Assembly: GCA_051880615.1 (NCBI GenBank)
Contig: JBJEOH010000019.1
Coordinates: 83,575 to 147,574, forward strand
Length of the DNA stretch: 64,000 bases
Source of the DNA: UBA7067 sp051880615
GTDB lineage: Bacteria; Bacillota; Clostridia; Oscillospirales; Acutalibacteraceae
Direction: 5' to 3'
Every line of letters starts with the position of its first letter. Positions within the stretch are counted from its first letter, which is position 1. This document shows positions 33,596-43,054 of this stretch, one piece after another. The notes beneath the pieces are model-generated. The model was not told the origin of the DNA. It did no database searches and saw only the letters and a list, made by a program, of their open reading frames with translations. Position numbers and translations under genes: made by a program.

Positions 33596-35392
33596 TTATT
33601 CTGACAGCACTGCGGCTTTTACGCCCGATGCTGTCTGTTTTATATCCAGCTCAATTATGGTGTTGTTCATATTCAGCACTCTTATATAGCTGAGCTTTGT
33701 CGCTGTATTTTTTATCATATTGATTCCGCCGAGCCTGAACAGTCCCTCTTCTTCAGGCTTGTATTGCGTAGGGTCAAACGGCGCACCGTCGTCGCGGATT
33801 CGCAGAATCAGCCTGTCGTCAGACATTGACAGGTTTATATCTATGTAATTTCGCTTCATCCGCTTGTAGCCGTAGCGTGAGATATTAACGGCTATTTCCT
33901 CGGCGGCAATGCCGATTATATTGGAATTTTTGCCGTCTATGCCATTGTCAATGCAGCACTCAATCAGCGTTTCGGACACGCTCACAGCCTCCTGCTCACT
34001 GCCTCTTATCGTAATGTCGCATAGGCTTTCGCTGTCATTCTCGGGCAAAAGCAGAAGTCCCTTTTGCGGCAGCTTTCCCCGTTTTTGCTGAATTATCGTG
34101 AATACGCATACTACAAACAGTGTGAGAGCCTCGCTGAACACCGCGGCACTGCACACGCCGACAATTCCCCACAAATACAAAAGCAGGAATGTAATCGGGA
34201 TAATCATTACAAGTCCCTGCAAAATTGTGTCGAGCGTTGCCGGTGCAGGCTTTAAAATAGTCTGATAATATGTTTGCAGGAATTTGTTAAATGCATAGAA
34301 GATAAAGCACAGGCTGAACAGGCGGATACACATAAGCGCAGTGTCCATAAGCTCGGCGTTATTATAGCCGAACAGCCCTGCGACAAGCTGAGGGAACAGC
34401 AGGAACACAGCGGTCAGGAATGTGGTCAGCGCAACACACAGGATTATAACACGACGCACAAGCCGCCGTATTCCGTAGTAATCCTTTTCGCCGTAGAGTA
34501 TTCCGCAGATAGTCTGCACAAGACCGATAACGCCGCCGACAAACAGCTCGGCTATAAAAACGGAGTTTGTGCATACCGAGAAAATCTCCATCTCGTCCTG
34601 TCCGAGCAGGCGCACAACGCAGGTGTTGAGTATCAGCTCTTTTATCGCAAGCATAAGGAAAAACATACCCGACGGTGTTCCTGCCTTTATTGCCTCGGGC
34701 AGATTCTTAAAGCAGCTGCGTATATCCGCAGGCTTTAGGCTGAGCATACGCTTTTTTGACAGCGCATACGGAATCAGCAGAGCAAGTCCGCAGGTGTAGC
34801 CGATAATCGTTGACAGCGCAGTTCCGTACATTGCCATTGGGGTGAATGCAAGGAACAGAATATCGAGGGTTAAGTTGACGGCGTTTGCAATAATAAACAT
34901 CATCGAGCCTAACACAGGGTTGTTGTCAACATTGAAGAAATAGCTGAACTGAATTGCAAGCGTTAAAAACGGTATGCCGAGTATATTCACAAGAAGATAC
35001 GGATACAACAGCTCCTCGAGCTGCGGCGTGCCTGCAATCAGGTGAGCGAGCGGCCGTGACAGAAACGGCGCTGTTGCGCACAGCAGCAGCGAGATAAGAA
35101 ACCCTGCCGCTATGCACGAGGAAAACACCTTATTCGCCTTTTTTACATCCCTTTTGCCGAGGTACACCGACGCCTGCGCACTGCCGCCTACTCCGAGTAT
35201 GAACGCAGGCAGCTGTATAACATAAAGCACAGGCATACTCAGCGATATAGCCGCAAGCGCACTGCTGCCGAGCATATTGCCGACGATTATACCATCGACA
35301 ACATTGCCGAGCTGCATAGCCACAACCATTAAAACCCCGGGCAGAAGATAACTGTAGAATTTCTTTTTTAACAGGTAATCGTTTCTTTCCAT
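33596..35392 (-). CDS. MATE-family exporter fused to an RsbW-like ATPase domain
   Basis: A 598-residue fusion. Residues 1 to about 450 form a complete twelve-helix MATE antiporter (GVLMVVAMQLGNVVDGIIVG, two homologous halves). After a short linker (about 450-475), residues 475-590 form a GHKL/HATPase domain with N-box GIAAEEIAVNISRYGY, G1 box IRDDGAPFDP and G2-like GLFRLGGINMIKN. MATE proteins normally end at about 450-480 residues, so the extension is real and in frame. The ATG lies one base after the NRPS stop, so the exporter is translationally coupled to the synthetase and probably exports its product. The STAS gene follows 17 bases later, suggesting that the fused domain binds or phosphorylates it. 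Confidence 0.9.
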   Translation of the reverse strand: MERNDYLLKKKFYSYLLPGVLMVVAMQLGNVVDGIIVGNMLGSSALAAISLSMPVLYVIQLPAFILGVGGSAQASVYLGKRDVKKANKVFSSCIAAGFLISLLLCATAPFLSRPLAHLIAGTPQLEELLYPYLLVNILGIPFLTLAIQFSYFFNVDNNPVLGSMMFIIANAVNLTLDILFLAFTPMAMYGTALSTIIGYTCGLALLIPYALSKKRMLSLKPADIRSCFKNLPEAIKAGTPSGMFFLMLAIKELILNTCVVRLLGQDEMEIFSVCTNSVFIAELFVGGVIGLVQTICGILYGEKDYYGIRRLVRRVIILCVALTTFLTAVFLLFPQLVAGLFGYNNAELMDTALMCIRLFSLCFIFYAFNKFLQTYYQTILKPAPATLDTILQGLVMIIPITFLLLYLWGIVGVCSAAVFSEALTLFVVCVFTIIQQKRGKLPQKGLLLLPENDSESLCDITIRGSEQEAVSVSETLIECCIDNGIDGKNSNIIGIAAEEIAVNISRYGYKRMKRNYIDINLSMSDDRLILRIRDDGAPFDPTQYKPEEEGLFRLGGINMIKNTATKLSYIRVLNMNNTIIELDIKQTASGVKAAVLSE

Positions 35393-35393
35393 A

Positions 35394-38300
35394 TCAATCA
35401 ACTCTTCCGTCAAAAAATCCCAGTGTAGCAAGTGCGTTCAAGGCGTTTGCAAGATATTGCTCGTTGATTATCGGCCACTTGAAGCCGAGCCTGTAAAGCG
35501 CCTTAGTTGTAAAGGAATTATCGTAGCCTATAAATTCCTCTGTTCTGTCACTGTCAGAGGTTGCATAGGAGATGAGTCCCGAAATAAGCATATTTTTTGT
35601 GTCGTCCTTTAATGCCGAATTGAGCGACTCGATAAACTCCTTATCCTTTACTACCTCTATCTTTATTCCGCAGCTGTTAAGCAATTCAACAACATCGCCC
35701 ATTTCAACGGTGTGACCGTTGCACGCCTGATAAACCGTGAATTTGCTGTTGGTGCCTGCAAGACACATTACTGCGGCGGCTGTGTAGTCAATCGGTGAAA
35801 ATTCAACAGGCTCATCCATACCTGAAACGGGGAACTTGCCGATAGCCGCATACGCGCGCAAAAATCTCATAAAGCCGTTTGTATTGGCGTTTACCTGAAA
35901 CTCGCCGTCACTGTGGCGGCTCATCAGGTTGCCGACTCTCACTATCTTGCCGTCAAGACCGTCGTTGGCTACAGCCTCAAGCACAGCCTTTTCTGCACGG
36001 AATTTTGTATCAACATATTTATTCGATAAATCCTGACCGAAGTACAGCTCGTTTTCGTGGATTTTCTTCTCGGGCGGGAATTTCCTGTTTACATTAACGC
36101 CTGCAACGCTTGTGGTTGAAACCTGCACAAGCCGTCTGCCTGTTCTTATGCAGAACGCTATAAGGTTTTCAACACCCTTTACATTGATGCGCTCAAGGCT
36201 GTCGTCATTTGAGAAGTGCTTTACGCTTGCGGCACAGTTGATAACGGTCTTGAAATCGTATTTTTCAAGAGAAGCGATAATCTCTGTATCGGTAATATCG
36301 CCCTCAATCGGGATAATCCTGTCGCCGAACAAACTATCCATAGCATCGCTGAAATAGTAAACAAGCATACTCTTGAGTCTTGTTTTGATGCTTTCGGCAT
36401 TACCTCGTCTTACAAGGCAATAAACCTTTGACCTTGTATGCTTTATTATCTCGTTGAGAATATGAATGCCGAGGAAGCCTGTTGCTCCTGTGAGCAGGAC
36501 ATCGCCTATATCTTTGTATTCAACCTCGTCAACGAATTGCGCGGTATTATACTGCAAAGCCTTGTCTACGCCCTCAAGCACAACCTCCTCCTGTTTCTCC
36601 TCAGCCTGTACCGACTTGCCCTGCTGCTTCAGAATATGCTGTTCAAGCAGCTCAACCGTCGGGTTGTCGAATATATCGCCGTAGGCAATCGGCAGGTTTT
36701 CGGTAAGCGCACGCATTGCAATCTTTGAGGCTGACAGCGATGTTCCGCCGATTTCAAAGAAGTTCTCGTCAATGCCTACCCTTTCAGCGCCGAGTGCGTT
36801 TGCGAACATATCGCTCAGCCGTTTCTGCAAGTCGTTCTTCGGTGCGGTGTATTCTCTCTCCTCAACGGTGAATTCAGGCTCGGGCAGAGCCTTTTTATTT
36901 ATCTTGCCGTTTGGTGTAAGCGGCAATGAATCAAGCTGAATGAGAACGCTCGGTATCATATAATATGTAAGCGAACGCTTCATATGCTCGGTAAGCTCGT
37001 TTTTGTCTATCTGCGTTGACGCGGTGAAGTAGCCGCAGAGGAACTGCCCCGACTTCGGGTTTTCCTTGACAAGCACAACGCTTCGGCTAATCTGCGGATA
37101 TTCGTTCATTACGGCTTCAATCTCGTCAAGCTCCACTCTGAAGCCTCGCAGTTTTACCTGATTGTCAAGTCTGCCGAAGAACTCAATCTCGCCGTCCTTG
37201 TTGTAGCGTGCAAGGTCGCCGCTGCGGTAGGCTTTTCTGCCGTTTAGCGTGATGAACACGGCTGCCGTTTTCTCGGGGAGATTTACATATCCTCTGCCGA
37301 CTCCGTCGCCGCAGATGACAAGCTCTCCCCTTGCGCCTGTGGGAAGAATGTTTCCGTTCATATCGCAGATATAGGCACGGACATTCGCCGCAGGCTTGCC
37401 GATTGTAACAGCGCCGCTGCCGTCCATTACCTTTGAAATACAGCTTATTGTTGCCTCGGTTGGCCCGTAGCCGTTTACGATAACAGCATCGGGACTTGCC
37501 TTGTGAAGCTTTTCATACAAGGTCGGCGGGAAAGCCTCAGCGCCGAGGTCATACATTTTAACCCCTGCAAGAGCCTGAGCTGCCTGCGGCAAATCAACAA
37601 AGCTTGCTATGAATGACGGAGTACCCGACATAATAGCTACGCTGTTATCGGTTATCAGCTTGAACAGAGCAAGCGGATTGTGAATTTCCTCCTCGCCTGC
37701 CATACACACAGCCATACCGTTACAAAGCGGAATGTGAATTTCCATAAGCGAGAAGTCAAACGAAATTGAAGCAACCGACAGCGCAGTCTTGCCGAATGAA
37801 ACGAAGTTCACAGTTTCGTAATTCAGCGGATTTGCGTCAACAAAGTTGCACAGGTTGCGGTGCTCAATCATAACGCCCTTTGGCGTGCCTGTTGAGCCTG
37901 ATGTATAAATGATATATGCAAGGGAATCAACGGGAACATCAACGCTCGGATTCTCCGCATTTTCATTTTCAAGCAGCTCTTTTACAGTAAGCGCAGTATA
38001 TGGCTTTCCCTCAAACAGCTCGGCTCTCTCAGCTTTAATATCTTCTGTGGTAATAACAAAGCGGCTTTCGGAATCCTTAAGGCAGTAATCAATTCTGTCA
38101 TCGGGATAATCGGGCAGCATCGGCAAAAACGCTCCGCCTGCTTTCATAATGCCGTATTCGGCAGATGCAACGGCTGTTATTCTCGGCAGGATAATACCCA
38201 CAGGCTCACCGACAGTCAAGCCCTTTTCAATCAGCGAATGTGCAATTCTGTTCGCCTCGCTGTTAAGCTCGCTGTAGCTTAATTTCTTCCCGTCTGCTAT

Positions 38301-41300
38301 AAAGGCGGTATTTTCTCCGTTCTTTTCCGCCTGCGCTTCAAACAATTTATGCACGGGAACAAAGCTTACGGGATAGTCGGTATGATTGAAGTCCTCTATT
38401 TCCTTTGCTGCCTGCGCGGAGAGCATTGAAACCTCTTTGATGTATGTCTTTGTCAAAAACTCCTGCGTAACAACCGACAGGCAGTCAGCCATACCCATCA
38501 TCAAATCCTGTGAATACATATCGGCACGGTACTCAAACATAAATACAATTTTGCCGTTTCTGATGATTGTATCAATCGAAATCGGGGACTTCGCCGTGTC
38601 AAGGCTCATAACAACGCTTTCAGCCTTTTCGCCGCCTATCGTATCAAATTCAAAGCTGTCGCCCTGATATGCAAAAATTATATCAGCATTGATGTCGTAG
38701 GCTCTTGAAATTTCTGCAAAAGAATATATATCGTTCGACATACTCTCCATAAGCTGATTTTTTGTTTCAAGGAGCAAGTCGATAATCTTCCGCTCACCGT
38801 TTGTATTGCAGTGAACAGGGAAAGTTTTAACGAGCATTGTAACGGATCTTGCAAGGCGCGAATCATTCCTGCCGTTGTAGATTGTGGTAAACAGCGCCTC
38901 GTCCTTGTAATCATACTTTGCAAGCACAAGTCCGAACACGGCGTTGAAAAACGCGTTGAGCGTAACGCCGTTGTCATCACAGTATTTCTTCACGCTTTCA
39001 ATCGGCAGGTCACATTCAAGCTCACACCTGCCGACAGACGGTATCGGCTCGCTCTTATCCTTGACAGGCAGAAAGTCGCTGTCACAACCGCTGAATATTG
39101 AATCGTAATATGCCTTCGCCTTTGTATAAGCCTCGCTCTTTCTCGCCTTTTCCTCGTCAAGCGCAGCTTCAAAGCCTGTGTAGCTCTCGGTTTCAACTGT
39201 CTTGCCGTCATAAAAGCTGTTGATGTCCTCAAGTATAACAGCCTCAGAAGTACCGTCGCAGATGATGTGGTGGAAATCGAGGAACAGGTAGTTTGCATTA
39301 CTTGTTTTATATATTTTTGCCCTATAGAGGTTACTGTCCAATATTTTGTATGGTAGTACAAGCTTTGAGTTTTCGGGCAGCTCAGCACATTCTATAATTT
39401 CTACCACTGGCTCATCACTGTCGTTCCTTGCGGCTCTTATGTCGCCGTCCTTATTTAAAAACAGCTTTGTTTTAAGATACGGGTGAGCGTTGATTGTGCT
39501 TTCGACAGCCGCTTTGAGTCTTTCAATATCAACCTTATCGCTCAGCTTGAAAAGGTAGGGAATATTATAGATTGTTGAGCCGGGGTTTGCGGCACATTCA
39601 ACAAAAATGCCGCTTTGGGTCTGCGTAATCGGATAGTCGGGGAGAATGTCGTATTTCTCGCTCTTCTCAGCGACTGAAAGGAACTTTTCAAGCTTTAATA
39701 TCGTGTTGTTTTGCTTTAAATCATTTATTTTGATTGCAGTGTCAAATGCCTTTGACAGCAGTACATTCAGCCTTATTGCGCCGATTGAAGTTACACCTGC
39801 ATAGAAGATGTCGGTTGTGATGCCGAAATTGTCGGAGCCGATAACCTCGCTTATGCAGTCAAATATTTTCTGCTGAACCTCATTTTCGGGCGGTGTTATC
39901 TTCTCCGCCTGCTTTTGCGGTACAGGCAATGCTCGCTTGTTGACCTTTTGATTCTGGTTAAGCGGAATTTTGTCAATCTGCATTGTAACAGCAGGCACCA
40001 TATACGGCGGCTTGTTTGCAAGGATAAAACTGTTAAGCTCATCTATATTGACCGTTTTATCGGACACCACATAAGCCGCAATGAATTTTCCGCCGCCAGC
40101 CTCGTCAAACGCCGCAACGGTTGCGTCCTTGATGTCGGGAAACTCGCGGATAATGCGCTCAACCTCCGAAAGCTCAATTCTGAAGCCTCTGATTTTCACC
40201 TGACCGTCGTTTCTGCCGACAAAATCGATATTTCCGTCGGGCAAAAAGCGCACAATATCGCCTGTTCTGTAAACTCTTTCATATCCTTTTTCGTCGGTAA
40301 ACGGGTTTTCTATAAAGGTCTTTTCGTTCTGCTCGGGACGGTTCAAGTACCCTCTTGAAACGCCGTGACCCGATACCCACAATTCACCCGGAACACACGG
40401 CGGCAAGCGTCTGCCCTGCTTATCAACAACATAAAGCTTTGTGTTGTCAAGTGCCTTGCCGATAGGCACTCTGTCATAATCTTTGTGAATAGGGAACGCT
40501 GTTGTAAAAATAGTACATTCGGTAGGACCGTAAACATTATAAAAGCTGAATTCCCTTTGCGGATTTACCGGAACAAGCTTTTCGCCGCCGACAGACAAGT
40601 GCTGTAAGGATTTGCAATTTGCTTCAAGTGCAAACTGTCTGCCTACCTGCGTTGTCATAAAGCTGTGAGTAATGCCGTTTTCGTTGAAGTATCTGTCAAT
40701 CGCCAATAAATCAAGTCGGATTGACTCATCAATGATATACACAGCCGCACCTGTTGTCAGCGCAGGGTACATATCCATCATATTCGCGTCAAAGCCGTAG
40801 CTTGCGTAAGCCGCAACCTTTGAGTGCGGTGTGAGATTGTAGTAGTTTCTGTACCAGTTGCAGAACGACACAATGTTCCTGTGCTCAAGCATACAGCCCT
40901 TTGGCGTTCCCGTTGAGCCTGATGTGTAGAGCATAATGAACAAGTCCTCAGGCTTGGGATTTGTGCTGATTTTCTCACAGCTCGAAAGATTTGGTATATC
41001 CTCAAGAAGAAGCACCTTTCCCTTGTAGTTCGGCACACGCTCAAGCAAGGCTTTATCGGCAATCAGCAGTTTTACACCCGCGTCCTGCATCATAAATTCA
41101 AGTCGCTCTGTCGGGTATGACGGGTCAAGCGGCTGATATGCCGCACCAGACTTTAATACACCGAGAGAAGCAAGCACCATATATTCACATCTCGGGATAA
41201 GAACCGATATAACATCTTCTGTTCCGATTCCGAGCGAGGAAATATATGCGCCGATTCTCTCTGAAATTTCATCAGCCTCTTTGTATGTATAGCTTTTGTC

Positions 41301-42671
41301 AAGATAGACAACTGCTGTGTTGTCAGGGTTCTGCTCTGCCCTGCGTCTGAATAGAGTTAATATGTCCGTTTTTTCGTACTCTTTTTCTGTGTTGTTGAAG
41401 CTGTCAAGCAGTGAAAGCTGTTCGTCGGCGGTTATGTCAACCTCGCTTAAGCTTTGCTTTGTCAAAAACTCGGTCACAGCCTTTTCATAGCACCGCGCAA
41501 ATACTCGCATTGATTCTTCGGTGTATAAATCGGTTCTGTATTCAAGGGTTGCAATAAACTTGCCGTGCAGTCTGTTTATTTCAAAAAGTATATTCTCCTT
41601 TGCGTTGTTTGACGGCACTAAATCCATTATCACCTCGCCGCCGCAGAAGTTTATTTTCTGCATCATATCGCCCTGATATGAGAACAACACCTGCGGCTTT
41701 ATCTGCAAGTCGGCGCAGATGTCGGCATATGAATACAAGTCGTATTTTCTGTTGTTGTCAAGCTGTGTATCAATTGATTTCAGATACTGCGAAATATCGT
41801 CAATTTTCTTTGTGTCGCAATACACAGGCATAGTTTTAACGAACATTCCGCAGGTGCGTATGAGCTTCTTGTTTCGTCCGTTAAATACGGTTGAAAACAG
41901 GCTTTCGTCCGAACCCGAGAATTTTGCAAGCACAAAACCGAATACGCCGTCAAAGAATGTGCTTGTCTTGATACCGTGCTTATGAACAAACTCGCTTACC
42001 TGTTTTGCATCGAAGGTTGACATATTAAAGGTCAGCTCACGCGCGTATGCGTCGCCCTCGTTTTTATCGTTAAGAGGTAGTGACTCAAGCTCAATTCCGC
42101 CGAAAGCGGAGGTATAATATTTCTTGGCTTCATCAAGCTCAGGCGTGAGCAGCCGCTGTGCCTCCTCCTGCGATACATCGTTTCCTGTGTAAAGCTCAGG
42201 CTCAAGCACTTCACCTTTGTAAGCCTTGTCAAGGTCAGCCATAAACACCTGTGAAGAATATCCGTCAAAGATTATGTGGTGTATGTCATAAAAAAGCACA
42301 ACCGAGCTGTCAAGCTTAAATATGCAGCAGCGATACAGCGGCTCACCGAGCAAATCAAACGGACGGATATAGTCGTACTTATTAAAATCACCGTCGCTCA
42401 TTTCCATTATCTCAACCTGAGCAGGCTCGTCACAGATACTCTTGCAGATTTCTCCATTATCAGCGACATAAAGGCGCGTTTTGAGATACGAGTGGTTGTC
42501 AAACACAGCCTCAACGGCTTTTTTCAGTCTTTGCACATCTGTGCTTTTATCAAAGGTCGAAAACAGCGGCAGGTTGTACGCAGTGCTTTGTGCGTTGTTC
42601 ACAAAGTCGGCATAAATACCATATTCTGTCTTTGACAGCGGAAACATTTTTGATTGTGTTTTTTCAGCCAT
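35394..42671 (-). CDS. Two-module NRPS with terminal reductase (C-A-T-C-A-T-R)
   Basis: A nonribosomal peptide synthetase of 2425 residues. In order: C1 (HHIIFDG at 131-137), A1 (YTSGSTGTPKG near 580, YGPTE, YRTGD), T1 (Ser in GVTSIGAIR near 960), C2 (HHIICDG near 1133), A2 (YTSGSTGTPKG near 1590), T2 (GGTSLSASK near 1976), and an NADPH reductase domain (GATGFLG near 2063, YVDTK near 2218). Both condensation histidines and both carrier serines are intact. The initial C domain suggests N-acylation or a loaded donor; the reductase should release an aldehyde. By-eye specificity codes are roughly DAMFSGVIFK (A1) and DFMSDGGISK (A2), without a confident amino acid. Transcription starts at the promoter at 42714; MATE-ATPase and STAS genes follow. 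Confidence 0.93.
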   Translation of the reverse strand: MAEKTQSKMFPLSKTEYGIYADFVNNAQSTAYNLPLFSTFDKSTDVQRLKKAVEAVFDNHSYLKTRLYVADNGEICKSICDEPAQVEIMEMSDGDFNKYDYIRPFDLLGEPLYRCCIFKLDSSVVLFYDIHHIIFDGYSSQVFMADLDKAYKGEVLEPELYTGNDVSQEEAQRLLTPELDEAKKYYTSAFGGIELESLPLNDKNEGDAYARELTFNMSTFDAKQVSEFVHKHGIKTSTFFDGVFGFVLAKFSGSDESLFSTVFNGRNKKLIRTCGMFVKTMPVYCDTKKIDDISQYLKSIDTQLDNNRKYDLYSYADICADLQIKPQVLFSYQGDMMQKINFCGGEVIMDLVPSNNAKENILFEINRLHGKFIATLEYRTDLYTEESMRVFARCYEKAVTEFLTKQSLSEVDITADEQLSLLDSFNNTEKEYEKTDILTLFRRRAEQNPDNTAVVYLDKSYTYKEADEISERIGAYISSLGIGTEDVISVLIPRCEYMVLASLGVLKSGAAYQPLDPSYPTERLEFMMQDAGVKLLIADKALLERVPNYKGKVLLLEDIPNLSSCEKISTNPKPEDLFIMLYTSGSTGTPKGCMLEHRNIVSFCNWYRNYYNLTPHSKVAAYASYGFDANMMDMYPALTTGAAVYIIDESIRLDLLAIDRYFNENGITHSFMTTQVGRQFALEANCKSLQHLSVGGEKLVPVNPQREFSFYNVYGPTECTIFTTAFPIHKDYDRVPIGKALDNTKLYVVDKQGRRLPPCVPGELWVSGHGVSRGYLNRPEQNEKTFIENPFTDEKGYERVYRTGDIVRFLPDGNIDFVGRNDGQVKIRGFRIELSEVERIIREFPDIKDATVAAFDEAGGGKFIAAYVVSDKTVNIDELNSFILANKPPYMVPAVTMQIDKIPLNQNQKVNKRALPVPQKQAEKITPPENEVQQKIFDCISEVIGSDNFGITTDIFYAGVTSIGAIRLNVLLSKAFDTAIKINDLKQNNTILKLEKFLSVAEKSEKYDILPDYPITQTQSGIFVECAANPGSTIYNIPYLFKLSDKVDIERLKAAVESTINAHPYLKTKLFLNKDGDIRAARNDSDEPVVEIIECAELPENSKLVLPYKILDSNLYRAKIYKTSNANYLFLDFHHIICDGTSEAVILEDINSFYDGKTVETESYTGFEAALDEEKARKSEAYTKAKAYYDSIFSGCDSDFLPVKDKSEPIPSVGRCELECDLPIESVKKYCDDNGVTLNAFFNAVFGLVLAKYDYKDEALFTTIYNGRNDSRLARSVTMLVKTFPVHCNTNGERKIIDLLLETKNQLMESMSNDIYSFAEISRAYDINADIIFAYQGDSFEFDTIGGEKAESVVMSLDTAKSPISIDTIIRNGKIVFMFEYRADMYSQDLMMGMADCLSVVTQEFLTKTYIKEVSMLSAQAAKEIEDFNHTDYPVSFVPVHKLFEAQAEKNGENTAFIADGKKLSYSELNSEANRIAHSLIEKGLTVGEPVGIILPRITAVASAEYGIMKAGGAFLPMLPDYPDDRIDYCLKDSESRFVITTEDIKAERAELFEGKPYTALTVKELLENENAENPSVDVPVDSLAYIIYTSGSTGTPKGVMIEHRNLCNFVDANPLNYETVNFVSFGKTALSVASISFDFSLMEIHIPLCNGMAVCMAGEEEIHNPLALFKLITDNSVAIMSGTPSFIASFVDLPQAAQALAGVKMYDLGAEAFPPTLYEKLHKASPDAVIVNGYGPTEATISCISKVMDGSGAVTIGKPAANVRAYICDMNGNILPTGARGELVICGDGVGRGYVNLPEKTAAVFITLNGRKAYRSGDLARYNKDGEIEFFGRLDNQVKLRGFRVELDEIEAVMNEYPQISRSVVLVKENPKSGQFLCGYFTASTQIDKNELTEHMKRSLTYYMIPSVLIQLDSLPLTPNGKINKKALPEPEFTVEEREYTAPKNDLQKRLSDMFANALGAERVGIDENFFEIGGTSLSASKIAMRALTENLPIAYGDIFDNPTVELLEQHILKQQGKSVQAEEKQEEVVLEGVDKALQYNTAQFVDEVEYKDIGDVLLTGATGFLGIHILNEIIKHTRSKVYCLVRRGNAESIKTRLKSMLVYYFSDAMDSLFGDRIIPIEGDITDTEIIASLEKYDFKTVINCAASVKHFSNDDSLERINVKGVENLIAFCIRTGRRLVQVSTTSVAGVNVNRKFPPEKKIHENELYFGQDLSNKYVDTKFRAEKAVLEAVANDGLDGKIVRVGNLMSRHSDGEFQVNANTNGFMRFLRAYAAIGKFPVSGMDEPVEFSPIDYTAAAVMCLAGTNSKFTVYQACNGHTVEMGDVVELLNSCGIKIEVVKDKEFIESLNSALKDDTKNMLISGLISYATSDSDRTEEFIGYDNSFTTKALYRLGFKWPIINEQYLANALNALATLGFFDGRVD

Positions 42672-42713
42672 ACACTCATCCTCCTGAATATATTGTAAAA
42701 TGTATACAGTTTA

Positions 42714-42742
42714 ATTCTAAACTATGCCGACATTATTGTCAA
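42714..42742 (-). promoter_or_regulatory. Consensus promoter of the NRPS operon
   Basis: On minus the -35 TTGACA (42737-42742), a 17-base spacer and the -10 TAGAAT (42714-42719) lie about 45 bases upstream of the NRPS ATG, which has CAGGAGG. A dyad GTTTA..TAAAC overlaps the -10 and may be an operator. The near-consensus core suggests vegetative sigma-A transcription rather than an alternative sigma factor. Confidence 0.75.
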
Positions 42743-42780
42743 TAAAGAATTATAGATAATACAGCGTTGCACCAGATTGA

Positions 42781-43052
42781 AGAGTTGAGAGTGAAGAGTG
42801 AAGTAGCGGTTGTCGCAGCTACGCTGCTCCTTGAGATAAATAGTTAGTTTATGCTTAGTAGTAACGAAATCTTGGTTCCTCTTAACGGGAGGCAGTGCTC
42901 GTTTCAAAATTCAGCACAGCGTTTTCCTACAAACCAACCACCCCATTACGAGTAAATTTTTAATTCAAAGAGCCGCTTGCGGCGACAACCCTTTCTCTTC
43001 ACTCTTCTCTCTTCACTCTTAACTCTCTTGTGTTTAGCACTGCTAAACACAA
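42781..43052. mobile_element. MITE-like inverted pair of GGTTGTCGC repeats
   Basis: The left copy (42781-42832, plus) and the right copy (42961-43027, minus) of the dispersed repeat face each other across about 130 bases of non-coding DNA. A perfect 11-base-pair hairpin (TGTGTTTAGCA, 43029-43051) flanks the right copy without a T-run, so it is not a classical terminator. The element fills the gap between the NRPS promoter and the transglutaminase gene. Confidence 0.5.
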
Positions 43053-43054
43053 AT

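Noticed and set aside
43029..43051. Classical terminator after the transglutaminase gene
   Set aside because: The hairpin is perfect but has no T-run on either strand; kept as part of the repeat element instead.
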